From positions 254,077 through 318,076 of the forward strand of contig JAGFNQ010001138.1 of the NCBI GenBank assembly GCA_024364735.1: 64,000 nt of DNA, in the 5' to 3' direction. Position numbers and translations under genes: made by a program. The DNA comes from Boesenbergia rotunda. Lineage: Eukaryota; Streptophyta; Magnoliopsida; Zingiberales; Zingiberaceae. Below are positions 1 to 10,214 of this stretch, piece by piece; the first letter of the stretch is position 1, and the number at the start of each line of letters is the position of its first letter. The notes under the pieces are model-generated. The model was not told where the DNA came from, searched no databases, and saw nothing but the letters and a program-made list of their open reading frames with translations.

Positions 1-1195
1 CTCTATTGCAAATAAAGGAATCGACTTATCAACTTCACCTCTTGTTGGGAATTCAGTTTCGAGAAAAGTGGCATCTCTTGACTCAATTTCAGAGACGGTT
101 CCATCTTGCTGCTCACCAATGAAAACATAACCCTTAGAAGTATCAGAATACCTTATAAAGATACACTTTTTACCTCTTGGTCCTAGTTTTCCATATTTGT
201 GAGTCTTATCATGAACATAGGCAGCTGACCCCCAGGGTCTCAGATTACTCAAATCTGGTTTTCTGCCTGTCCAACGTTCATATGGAGTAGATGGAACAGA
301 CTTGGAAGGCACTCGGTTAAGTATGTAGGTCGCAGCTAATAATGCATCTCCCCAATAGGAAATTGGCAAATTAGCTTGAGCCATCATAGACCTAACCATA
401 TCTAGAAGAGTCCGATTTCTTCTTTCAGCAACTCCATTTTGCTGCGGAGTTCCTGGGATAGTTAGCTGTCTAATAATCCCTCGGTCATTACAAGTTGTCT
501 TGAACTGATCAGACAAGTATTCACCTCCACGGTCAGTGCGTAAGGTTTAACCTTACGATCCATTTGATCTCAACTTCATTTAAATAACGTTTGAAGCAAT
601 CCAATGCTTCAAATTTATGAGAGATCAAATACACATGACCAAAACGTGTGAAGTCATCAATGAATGTAATGAAATAGGAAGCTCCATGTCTAGCCTTCAC
701 ATTCATCGGACCACAAATATCCGAATGAATTAATTGCAATGGTGACTCAGCTCTAATAGCCTTGCCAAAATGGTTTCCCTCGTTGCTTTTCCCAGCAAGA
801 CAATGCTCACATACTGACAAGTTAATCTTAGCATGAGAGCCTAATAGACCCTCCTGAGCTAATCGATTCATTCTTTCTTGTCCTATATGTCCTAGTCTAG
901 CATGCCAAATTTCCTCATTGATATCAGCATCACTAGCAAGAGCAATGTTTGAAAAACAACTATTAATTCCACAATTAATATCATGTTCCATATCAAGAAC
1001 CATGAAACATTCATTACATAACCACACCCCAATTAACACAGAGTTAATTCGAAGTTCCACACAACGACTGTAAAAGTTTATACAATAGCCCAAATCAAGA
1101 AGACAAGTAACGGAAACCAAATTCCGTCGAATATCAGGAGCATAAAGGACATCATGTAGAAACAACGTTTGTCCACCACGAGGTTGAGCTTGCAA
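1..1195 (-). pseudogene. Copia GAG-pre-integrase and integrase region
   Basis: The reading frame from 1195 to 533 has a GAG-pre-integrase segment with the zinc-binding HHCC pattern (WHARLGHIG followed by CEHC), then the start of the integrase core with catalytic-type aspartates in LIHSDICGPM and FIDDFTRFGHVYLI. Downstream of a frame break near 540 the minus strand continues with the remaining integrase (RTDRGGEY-, QQNGVAERRNRT- and WGDALLAATYILNR-like stretches) to the window edge. Known of the family: this enzyme inserts the cDNA copy into host DNA. The frame break makes this copy unlikely to make an active protein. Confidence 0.88.
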
Positions 1196-1269
1196 GTGCC
1201 AATGCCTTTGACTTCAATTCTTGCATTGTTTCCTACATATATCCATTTGTTACCAGCTGGTACCCGACG

Positions 1270-2247
1270 CTACTCCACGTATGTAGCTCGATCACGAGCT
1301 ACGTGGTTCGTTGCTCCTGAATCTATAATCCACAAAGGATGAGAATCAGCTAACAACACTGAACTAGCAACATTATGCTCATGAAAGAAGTTAAATATGG
1401 AATTAACCTTTTTCGGCTCGGTACAATCTCGAGCGAAGTGGCCCTTCTTGCCACAGTTATAGCAAGTCAGCTTGCTTTTAGGTTTCTTTCCATACTTCTT
1501 TCCTTTAAACTCCTTCTTGATCGGGCCTTGCCCAGCAGCAGCTTCTTTTCCTCTTCCCTTTCCTTTCCTTTCTTGAACCATATCTTCTTATTCTTGGGTC
1601 TAGATCCTTCAGCTACGAAAGCTTGTCCAGATATCCTTGCAGATTCTACTCTCTCCGTCTCCCAGTTCAACATGGCATGAGACATCAATGAAAGTTTTAA
1701 TGCTTTCACTGTGAGTAAGATTCTGCTTCATTGATTCCCAAGAATCAGGAAGGGAACGGATAACTGCCTGAACCTGTTGTTCATCTGTCAACTCATGACC
1801 GGCAGTTTTTAGCTCTCGAATCATATTTCCCATTTCCCTAAGATGTTGGGTCATGGTGACATTCGGGCGTTTCTTGAAGCTGTCAAATTTGATTATCAGC
1901 TGGCGAAGCTTACTTATGCTAACTCCACTATATTTATTTCTCAGGGCAACTCAGACAGCATGAGCTAAAGGCAATGGCTCATACTCATACACTAGGTTAT
2001 CAACCATTGAACTAATCAAAATGCCCTTTGCTGTGGAGTCCTTTTTCTTCCATGTCTTGTAGGCATCAAGATCACGCTTATGCTGGGCGGTAGCACCGTC
2101 TACTGGTTCTACCATAAACTGATTTACAGCTTCTAGAACTTCTTGTTCCTCAAGTACATACTGTATCTTGAGGTGCCATATTTTGTAGTTGTCCCCATTT
2201 AGTTTCTCTCCTTTGTTCAGTTCAGCTATAATATTCTTTGTTGCCAT
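1270..2247 (-). pseudogene. Copia gag and aspartic protease, degenerate
   Basis: Gag starts at the ATG at 2247 (MATKNIIAELNKGEKLNG) and has the LNGDNYKIWHLKIQ pattern typical of Copia gag. An in-frame TGA follows AHAV near 1948; the same frame then continues (gag core, MTQHLREMGNMIRELK at 1854) until it is lost near 1690. A second frame carries the zinc knuckle CYNCGKKGHFARDC (about 1475) and the protease active-site motif WIIDSGATNHV (about 1320). At least one stop and one frameshift separate the parts, so this is a decayed polyprotein. Confidence 0.88.
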
Positions 2248-2427
2248 GACCTAACATAAATAAACGCATTATTTAGTAATTCAGTGTATGTTATATGCAT
2301 GTAATCAATAACTAACTCATTGTAAATAGAGTTGGTTTACAAAATCAAGTGACAACCACGTTCCCACTCATCCTTTGTATGTTCCAATCTAATAAACAAT
2401 GATTAGTTATATCACACACATCCCATC

Positions 2428-2545
2428 AAATGAATAAATCATCATTAAATGAACTAATCATTTATTATAATGAACTAATCATCATTAAATGAACTAATCA
2501 TTTAATTATGATGAACTAATCATCATTAAATAAACTAATCATTTA
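2428..2545. repeat. Tandem repeat of ~20 bp AT-rich unit
   Basis: A unit close to ATGAACTAATCATCATTAA is repeated about five times with small changes, directly upstream of the Copia gag. It explains the low complexity of the stretch 2248-2630, in which I see no gene. Confidence 0.75.
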
Positions 2546-2631
2546 ACAAATTTGTTAACATATAACATTACTTAACTGTTCGTACATAACGACAATTACA
2601 CTACATGGATAAATACTGACTGTACATAACG

Positions 2632-3329
2632 TCAGTAACTAAAGTAAGCTAAGAGAACAAATAGGTTGATATTGCTCCCAATAGAGCGGACAGTAGAATC
2701 GTAGCAAAAATTGACCCGTCTCTCTAGTCTGGACCAGAGTGACCTCAGGTGGAGGAGGAATCTCCTCTGGACCTCTTCAGGATCCTCTACTGTCTCTTCA
2801 GGATCTTCTTCTTCTTCTAGATCCTGCTCTATTTCCATATTATCCACGTCCGGATCCCAATCAATTTCCTCAGGATCCCTTGGAATTCTTCAATCAGATC
2901 CATCTCTGGATCCTCCTCTGGATCCTCCTCCATCTCGGGATCTTCTTCGTATTCAAGAATCTCGGGATCCTCCTCTTCCTCGAGATTCTCCTCGGGTTCA
3001 GGATCCTCCTCCATTTCAGACTCGGAGTCAGATTCCCCCAAGTCCTCAGGAAACTGTTGGCGCAGCAGCTGATTGCATAGCTCTATGTAGGAGAGGCGAA
3101 AGCTGTGTTCGGCCCATATCTGATTCGCAACTTTCCCTGCTCTCTTTGGTAGAGCACGCATTAATTCCCCGATTCGGTGATCATCAATCATGGGGAACCC
3201 GGCCTGCTCAAGTTTCCAGAAGATCCGATCCAGTCATCCTATAACGCCCTGGACTCCGAGAAATGGACTATAGAAAACTGTCCTGAATTCCGCCAATAGC
3301 TCCTCTAGTCGCTCATTATGACCAGCCAT
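2632..3329 (-). pseudogene. Extra acidic ORF between PBS and gag of the Copia element
   Basis: Same strand as gag-pol. A start at 3329 gives a 31-residue peptide beginning MAGHNERLEELLAEFRTVFY that ends at a TGA near 3236; a one-base frame change there continues into a second frame (RIFWKLEQAGFPMIDDHRIG, then ANQIWAEHSFRLSYIELCNQ) and on into a strongly acidic tail dominated by Glu, Asp and Pro with repeated EDPE units, ending near 2632. The two frames read as one globular domain plus an acidic tail if the frameshift is ignored. I do not recognise the family. It could be an additional ORF of the retrotransposon or a captured or nested sequence. Confidence 0.5.
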
Positions 3330-4402
3330 GCTGTCCCTATCGTGCAATATTTAGAATTGAAAAATATACATTGTCAGTACAAAACCGACAATCCAGTACA
3401 AAACTGGTTCAATTCAATTCATATGTATACACGTAAAATCACAAATAGACAAGAAAAACAAATTTTCTTCGAGGAGCCTCGATTGACTGACATCGGACTG
3501 ATCGATCAGATTCTAAGGTTGAATTTATTGTCCTTATTAGAACTAATCTAATTGGACATGATTATCTTAATCTGTTCTTGTCTAACCTTAGCCCATTTAA
3601 TCAGGTTAAACAACGGATAAAATTTGGTCGAACCAACCAATGGTTTAGATTAAATTGGATCAACTTGGTCTAGTCAAGCCAACTAATGGTTCGAATTAGA
3701 CATAAACATAGTTGGTTCAAGTTGGTCTGATTAAATTAACTAATAATTTAAATTCTAGTTGAAATGAACCAACTTAATCAGATTTAATTAATTCTAACTA
3801 AAATCCAATCCATTTAATCAAATTTTGGTCTAGTTCCAATAACCAATAGCTAAATTTTAATAGAAATTCAACCAAGCAATTAATTAAAGCACAAAGCTAA
3901 TTAATTTAATAGGAAACAAAAAAATATGCAATTTTCTGTTCGTGTCAGCAGATCAAGTTTGCAAGCAAAAAAAATTTTTCTTTTTTTTTCAAATGGATTA
4001 AATTTGCTAATTTAATGGAAGAAAAAAAATAACATGCTACTGTATCGACAGCCTTAATTAACATGCAAAAAATATATTTTTTTCGTATTTTCTGCCACCA
4101 GTTTTTTTTTTATATTTCACCGGTTTTCTTTTTCAAGTTTTATTCCACCGCCTATTTCTTTTTCTGCCGTCGGCAGCGATGCAGACGTCGGCCGCCGTGA
4201 AATTTTTCACCGTGACGAACGCGGTTAATCGCTAGCGTGCAACACGTCCGAGTGGGATCGTCAGTTCGCAACGCTAACAATTATTTTACCAACTCGAAAA
4301 AAATTTTGCCGACACAAAGTCGACCGACTCGAAAAAAATCTGCCGACACAAAGTCGCGATTTTCCTGGCGTAGCAATTTCATGCTATTTAGAACGAATAT
4401 AT
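3330..4402. other. Non-coding leader of the Copia element
   Basis: About 1.07 kb of AT-rich sequence with repeated short stretches based on CTAATGGTT, AATTAA and poly-T, and a small GC-rich patch near 4160-4220. No coding region that I can support. It lies between the primer binding site and the extra ORF, so by position it is leader RNA of the retrotransposon. Confidence 0.5.
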
Positions 4403-4414
4403 GCTCTGATACCA
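4403..4414 (-). other. Primer binding site (initiator tRNA-Met type)
   Basis: The minus strand reads TGGTATCAGAGC, the standard Copia sequence complementary to the 3' end of initiator methionine tRNA. It lies one base inside the 5' LTR boundary at 4416, which fixes element orientation and LTR end. Confidence 0.92.
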
Positions 4415-4658
4415 TTGTTAATCTAAGCATGAAATTCTGAACGAATATACATATTGAAAAACAGTAAACACTTACAGTGGATTCAACGCGTCCTTCGTTG
4501 TTCTTCGTGCTTGTCGTCGGAAGAACGATCACGAGTCGGAAAGCTCTTCCCCTCTCGGTATCACGAACCAAATCCCTCGAACGCTTTGGATGTTCACTTC
4601 TAGAATTCCAAATGCCTTCACTCACACACTTGCCTTGAATGAACCCCCTACCCCCCTT

Positions 4659-4666
4659 CTTATATA
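4659..4666 (-). promoter_or_regulatory. TATA box of the Copia LTR promoter
   Basis: The minus strand reads CCCCTATATAAGAAGG, a clear TATATAAG core in GC-rich flanks within the LTR. The position, with about 240 bp of LTR downstream to its end, fits a U3/R promoter. Confidence 0.7.
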
Positions 4667-4720
4667 GGGGAGCAAAGGGGTGTAGAAGGAGTGGAGAGGG
4701 AGGGGCATCGAGCCCACTCC

Positions 4721-4753
4721 CTGCAGCGTGTGCAATAACTGCACACGCTGCAG
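4721..4753. repeat. Perfect inverted repeat in the LTR U3
   Basis: Two 14-base arms (CTGCAGCGTGTGCA and its complement) are separated by five bases. A weaker copy of the right half follows at 4754-4790. It lies 55-95 bp upstream of the LTR TATA box, where enhancer elements of LTRs are usual. Confidence 0.8.
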
Positions 4754-4898
4754 CGTGTGTAGTTAATAACTGCACACACTGCCACTCCTTACAGTACAGT
4801 CCGTCATTTAATCCGCGCTTCGGAGTAAACAACTTATTAAATCAGACGGATCCTCTGTCAAAATTTTTTCATTATCCTACGGGTCCCACTCCCTAACA

Positions 4899-5310
4899 AG
4901 GACTAATGAATCGTTCGATCGTCGATCGAACACCGTCAATAAATTTTGATCATTGTTCTGAATCAAATGATATCTTGGAGGAACGATGAATCGATGGAAA
5001 TCATTGCAATTATAATCTCATCGGATTCGATGGTGAATATGACGAGATCGCAATTGCGGCAATCCCGACGGGTTCATCGTACCCCCAAGGTATAGTTTTG
5101 TTTGGGGTGGTGGCCGAAAGCCGCCGGTGGTGACCGATCGGCGATCGGACGACTCGTCGACCATTGTGAGGGAGTAGGACAAATGAGATAGGGAAAAAAG
5201 TGGGACAGAGGATCTGACCTCTTATTAAACACCACTAGAGAAGAGATGAATCTATTTTAAAAAAATTATGCTTACTAAAAATGTTGGATCAGGTAGCAGA
5301 TGAATTTGGG
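4899..5310. other. Intergenic, no gene; weak similarity to the MITE at 43249-43466
   Basis: No coding region. A stretch of about 70 bases near 5053-5125 (CGACGGGTTC ... TATAGTTTTGTTTGG ... GCCG) matches the core of the Mutator-type MITE in the pyrophosphorylase intron, but I could not find terminal inverted repeats here. Confidence 0.4.
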
Positions 5311-5485
5311 ACGATCGATCCGGTCCCACGAAAATTTTTCATCAGTCATCAGGATAAATTAGGAAGCGTTCGCAGTTGACAGTCTAGAAGTCCAACATCT
5401 CAAGATTAACGTCTCATTTGAAAAAAAAAATTCTTATAAAATATATCATAATCAAGGATCGACTGAAATAGCTATTAATCATCTT
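5311..5485. repeat. Direct repeat, copy A (about 175 bp)
   Basis: This copy shares the order of blocks GATCGATCCGGTC, CATCAGGATAAAT, TCTAGAAG, CGTCTCATTTG and AAAATTCTTATAAA with copy B (5741-5920), at roughly 75-80 percent by eye. The two flank the (TA)n tract. Origin unknown, probably transposon-derived. Confidence 0.6.
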
Positions 5486-5521
5486 ACCGTTACATCATAG
5501 CCCGGGACAATAAATAAATAA

Positions 5522-5643
<122 letters not shown>

Positions 5644-5740
5644 AAGTACTTGGCTCAGTTCGTCCATAATAATAGATCTATCACAATCAACATTTCGAGT
5701 CATTGAAAAATAATTAATGGGGTTTTTTCAATCAACCTTA

Positions 5741-5920
5741 GAAGATCGGTCCGGTCACATGGAAATTTTCCATCGATCGTCAGGATAAATCAAAAAACGC
5801 TCGTAGTGGCCGATCTAGAAGCTTAGCGTCTCAGAGTTCGCGTCTCATTTGGAGAAAAAATTCCTATAAATATGTCGTAACTGAGAATCGTACCGTGAAT
5901 ACTTGAGATAGCGACTAATT
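5741..5920. repeat. Direct repeat, copy B
   Basis: Second copy of the repeat at 5311-5485, same orientation, ending in AGATAGCGACTAATT where copy A has AAATAGCTATTAATC. Confidence 0.6.
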
Positions 5921-7128
5921 GCTCCCCCAATGGCCCATTTCGAGTCTACGCTGCCTAAACTATCTTTATTTTATCACATTTCTATTTTTGTGATATCCCT
6001 ACAATCCTTTCGGCTTAGCTTTTTGGTTCCTCTACTTAGGGCCCCATGTAATATAACATTTCCATTTTTGTCCATCCACACCAACTCATTCAACATTATT
6101 TATTACATATTAATTAATATTTAAAAAAATTGAGTGAGAAGAGAGTAACAAATAAATATTCTTTAAAGATAATTTTATAATTTTTTTTGCATATAAAAAT
6201 GAATAATATATTACACATGATTTAACACACATGTTTTATAATTGCGTTATCACGAAGCACTAAAAAATTTGACAAAGAAGTGGAAGATGCATGCCTTCTT
6301 ATATATTGTGCATAGTTTTCAGATCCCAACGAGATTATATGAATTAATTAAAAATTAGAGGAAAAAACAAATATTACTCATAAATATCTTTTTTTTGTAA
6401 TAATTGCTCAGCGTTTAATTGCTAATATTACCATAAATATTATATAAGAAGGTGGATGATACACAAAACCAACATTGAATTAATTAATTAAGTGATTGGA
6501 TCTTTAGTTTGTTCAATAAGCTCACTATGGTCTAATTCTAGTAAACACTTCATCTTATATTAATTAAACTACCTTCATCTTTTAATTTGTCCTAAAGTTT
6601 AAAAGATCTCTATCATTTTTATAAATCTTTTTTTTATTAAAAAAAATATACGGAAAGTGTTGATCCAACTACCATCTCACTTAATCCTTGTTGTTGATCA
6701 TTCATCTACCACATGCATTGATCTTTATTTCATGATCATCACATGGCTTCCACGTGATGAACATGAGGCCTTCATTATAATTCATCCCAACCACCTTTTT
6801 AATTTAATCTATTAATTAATAAAAAATAATTAAATTTGTTTTAAGTTATAAAAAAAGGTGTTTTGGTTTAATCTTAAGCAAGAAGCTCGATGGAGCCAAC
6901 GACCGCCACGTGGTCCGGGCAGCTTTTGCCGGGAGTGGCACTCTCGTAGTTTGGTACGACTACGAGGGTCGGTCCTTTGAGCTTCCTTTACGCCTCCCGA
7001 TCGATTCATTAATATCGCAACACGTGGAATTTAATGCGGGAATTAATTCCTTTTTAATGTTTTTTTCGCGGGTTGAAGGGCGATTTTACCCCCCGCGCGT
7101 TATTGTATCTGCCTCCCTTCGTCGCGAC
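5921..7128. other. Intergenic and promoter region of the SMR gene
   Basis: AT-rich, no convincing coding region. From about 6885 onward the sequence becomes GC-rich with CACGTGG (6908) and ACACGTGG (7020) G-box-like motifs. These are ABA- and light-responsive motif types, but no regulation is demonstrated here. Confidence 0.5.
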
Positions 7129-7136
7129 TATTTAAG
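7129..7136 (+). promoter_or_regulatory. TATA-like box of the SMR gene
   Basis: TATTTAAG in a GC-rich context, 130 bases upstream of the start codon at 7259. This would leave a 5' leader of roughly 95-100 nt. Confidence 0.55.
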
Positions 7137-7258
7137 GTCTGCGCCTTCGCTCTCCCTCCGCCTTGGTCCACGAGGTGTTCGATCCAATTCCTCACCGCCG
7201 AGTTTGAAGCCTCGATTCGCCTTCGATTCGCGATCCACGAGCAGAATTCTCGGCGTCG

Positions 7259-7588
7259 ATGGCGTCGAAGGTCGCCGTCTCAGGCGAATTGCCGGTCCTT
7301 CCTCCGATCAAGACGGCGACGCCGATCCGGGAGAAGCTCCCAGTCGCGGGAAGCCAGGCCTCCCCTCACGACTGTGGCGGCGACGAGGAAGGGTGCGTCA
7401 CGCCCAAATCGGAGGAGCACTATCTCAAGCCTCTCGCCGTGTGCCCGCCAGCCCCGAGGAAACCGAAGCCGGTGAGGAGGACGTCAGCGGCGGCAGCGAC
7501 CGACTCTAAGGTCTTCCTCGCAGTGCCACGAGACCTGACCTCCATCTTCCTCGCTCTCCCTCCGAAGAAGAGGATTCGTATAGCTTGA
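7259..7588 (+). CDS. SMR: SIAMESE-RELATED-type cyclin-dependent kinase inhibitor
   Basis: Single-exon ORF of 109 codons, GC-rich, ending in LPPKKRIRIA. Residues about 42-67 carry the hallmark of plant SMR proteins: GCVTPKSEEHYLKP followed by CPPAPRKPKP. In the family, the TPKSEE-type motif and its surroundings bind CDK-cyclin complexes and inhibit them in the nucleus, promoting the switch from mitosis to endoreduplication or stress arrest. The basic C-terminus fits nuclear targeting. The start is the first ATG after the TATA-like box and has GTCGATGGCG context. The overlapping longer frame from 6910 lacks any family signature. Which SMR paralogue this is cannot be decided here. Confidence 0.88.
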   Translation: MASKVAVSGELPVLPPIKTATPIREKLPVAGSQASPHDCGGDEEGCVTPKSEEHYLKPLAVCPPAPRKPKPVRRTSAAAATDSKVFLAVPRDLTSIFLALPPKKRIRIA

Positions 7589-9593
7589 TCTGATGATAAA
7601 AGCCCCTTTCTGCTCGATACGAATCCCTAATTTTCATGTGTGGTACAAAATCGATTTATTTTTCCAATTTTTTTTCTTCGTTCGGTGATTCCCACATCGC
7701 TTTGTATAAGTTTGACAGAAATTGTGCTCCATACCACGCTTCAGTGTACAAATATGAGAATCTGTTCTTCATATGGCTTCATTGTTTCAGGATCTGGATC
7801 AGATTCCCAATTTTTCGCTTTGTCTTGTTTAAAGCCGTGAATTTTTTTCCTTGTTCCAAGAATGAAAATTGCATAAAAGTTGCAGCAATTGTGTTCTTCA
7901 TATGGCTTCATATTCAGTAATTCTTCACTCTGTGACCTTCTTCAACTATATCAGATTCCCAAGCCCGTGTTCTTCTTTCAAAGTTGTTATTTTTCCTCGT
8001 TCCAAAGAAGAAACAGTGCTCGAAGTCTCATAATTATCTCAAAACTGTGAATTTTCTTGTGAAATCTAAAAAAACTCCCACATAACCCGCTATCAAACAG
8101 TAGTTCTGAGTTTTGTCTGCAGATCTAACAATTGCAGGGACAACATTCTCTCCATTTTGTGAATCATACTTCGGCTTGGAGCTAAAGAACAGAATAAAGT
8201 TACTGAATCTCTGCTGCAGTTCTTTCCTGTCAGATCTTTTCATGTGGTGGATCCTGAAGCAGCCCTTCAATTCTCACTTCAATGAATGACAGCAAACATT
8301 TCTGCTAACAATCCTGCGGAAAAACTGACATGAACAGGACGACACACAATGCAGATCCATGGCTAACAAGGAGTGTCTCAGCCTACAAGATTATAAATCT
8401 GTCCTCCACACAGAGAACAGCTAGCAACTGTTTGTTTCAGTCTCACAATGAGCAGATGGAAGGATTTAGAGCTTGTGGAAGGAAGTCTTGTTTCGGAAGG
8501 GATGGGCACATGGAAAGCTACCAAAAAGCTGCCATGGTCTGGTGGCACAGATTCTCTACAACTCACTTCATTGCTTGGCTTCCAATCCAAGCTGTCTTAG
8601 TGTAAAGGAATTGCTGATATAAAAGAAAGAGAAGCCTTTTTAAGAACTAAATCATGGTACAATTTATGTTTGTTTGTTTGTTTGTTGATTGCTTCTGTTT
8701 CTCCATGGATCAAAAATCATGTTGGGGAAGGAAACAAAGGTGGTAAAAACTAAAGCTCAGTGAATTCTTTAGCATAGAAACAAAGGTTACATACAATTCT
8801 TGTCTTGATATTGAAAGTGCCATACCGTAAAGTAGATGACCTTATTTGTTTATATGCCTATAAATATTTTATTGGAAAGAGACAATCGCAAGAATGCTTG
8901 GATAGATAGGAAGAAACATTAACAATTTTGAACTCCCATTCCATATGCAAATGAAACAAAATTATAATTATAATAAGTCTTGCCCTTCGACTAGCTATCC
9001 TGTATGCGTCCCACAAGTAAGAGATTTTGTTTCATTTAAAATTCCCTAATTTTGGTGTTCATTTTAGATAAATTTTTTTTTATGGTAACATTCTTCTTCA
9101 CTACAAGTTAATGTCATTTAATATATTTGTAGGTAGAGAAAGAGAGATAGGCAAGCTTAAGTTGAGCAACTATGATTAATTTATACTTAATATTTTGATT
9201 AATTTATTGGGCCTAAAATACTAACGAGTCATTTTCTATTTTCGAAAATATTATTATATACGCTCGACTATAATAAGTGTTTAGTGGATTTTGCGGAATA
9301 TATTTGTTGTTTGTTTTGGGTAAATTATTAATATAAATGTATGGGTAACCTTGAAAATTTTATATGCCAAGATAATAATAAAGAATTAATATATTAAATA
9401 AATCTCTAAATGATTAGAAAATTAAGAGAAACAATGAATAAATAACTACTCATAATTTGTAATGTCATTCAAGATTGTATTATTATAAAAATAGCCTTCA
9501 TAATTTGGAAAAGTAAATATGCAAAATGACTGATAATTTTAGGGGGTATTTTGAAAAACTATTAAACGGATAGGTTAATGATTATCCATTTAA
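7589..9593. other. 3' flank of SMR and intergenic DNA
   Basis: The first few hundred bases are T-rich and suit the SMR 3' untranslated region. A (GTTT)n run lies at about 8668-8686. Open frames on both strands around 8330-8605 show no recognisable domain and are probably chance. From 8640 to 9590 it is AT-rich with no gene that I can see. Confidence 0.5.
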
Positions 9594-10090
9594 TTGGGTA
9601 GCAGTTCACGTGGAATCTCGTTCACCTGCCCGGTGAAACGTTTTGGGAAACGAGTTTGGCCTGCTCTGTTCCTTGCCTCCTTCCTTTTGTGTTCCTTTAT
9701 AAATTGTCTTCTTCTCTTCTTCAGCTTTCTCTCTCGTCGATCGCCATCGGGACCGACCAACAATCCTTACCGAGGGTTGGATCTCCGCCGTTCCTCCAGC
9801 TCAGGACTCTCCTGTCCTTCGATTTGCTGCCGGTCACGGAATCTGCGATCAAAGAGGCGCCTTTGAGAGGATTAAACGAGGAGGAAGCAGCGAGAAGAGG
9901 AATAGGCGGCGGAAGGAGTGAAAAAGACGTCGCCTTTGGTGCTTCCCACCGTCGACTTAAACGATCGCGTGGGCAGCTTGCAGGGCTACTTCCGTGGCGA
10001 GGAAGCGGAGCCGGCGGTGGTGATGGGGAAGAGGGACGAGCTCTCTTTAAATAGGATGGCGGCAGGAGAGGAGGAAGCGAGTTAGATCGA
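9594..10090 (+). other. Unidentified GC-rich segment resembling a first exon
   Basis: After AT-rich DNA the composition turns GC-rich, with TTTATAAATTG at about 9696 as a TATA candidate and a CT-rich leader. Two overlapping frames stay open: one from 9656 to 10054, and another ending at the TAG near 10085 that contains KKTSPLVLPTVDLNDRVG and GSLQGYFRGEEAEPAVVMG. The second looks protein-like but has an in-frame TAG just upstream and no ATG. I do not recognise it. It may be a gene fragment left next to the Copia remnant, or an exon of an unannotated gene. Confidence 0.3.
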
Positions 10091-10214
10091 GAATTAAACT
10101 TAGTACCTTGTACAGGACAAAGGACAAAACATGTGATCGATTCTAAAAATTTTTAAACAGAATAATCAAGATATATAACTATATAATTTTTGGAGATAAA
10201 TCAAATATAATAGA

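Larger units (their letters stand above)
1..4898 (-). mobile_element. Ty1/Copia LTR retrotransposon, 3' part beyond the window
   Basis: The element reads leftwards: 5' LTR (4416-4898), primer binding site (4403-4414), a 2.1 kb leader, gag, protease and integrase; reverse transcriptase, RNase H and the 3' LTR would lie left of base 1. The gag-protease-integrase order identifies it as Copia. The coding part is broken: an in-frame TGA in gag near 1948 and a frame change near 1690. The distance from PBS to gag start (about 2.15 kb) is unusually long and contains an extra acidic ORF, so a nested insertion or an additional-ORF lineage is possible. The 5 bp after the LTR (4899-4903, AGGAC) should be the target-site duplication, but its partner is outside the window. 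Confidence 0.9.
4416..4898 (-). repeat. 5' LTR of the Copia element (483 bp)
   Basis: Bounded by TGTTA at the left and TAACA at the right on the plus strand, the expected TG...CA inverted ends, and abutting the primer binding site. It contains a TATA box on the minus strand (4659-4666) and a perfect 14-bp-arm palindrome (4721-4753) upstream of it. The partner LTR lies outside the window, so age cannot be judged. Confidence 0.88.

Noticed and set aside
2711..3244. 177-codon Ser-rich plus-strand frame
   Set aside because: It is the complement of the acidic EDPE repeats; the strand of the retrotransposon is the more likely coding strand.
6910..7509. 199-codon plus-strand frame overlapping the SMR gene
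   Set aside because: It runs through the promoter and leader, covers SMR coding bases in another frame and shows no domain. GC-rich composition explains its length.
8330..8605. Open frames on both strands
   Set aside because: No recognisable motif, no promoter, and both strands open over the same stretch, which suggests chance.
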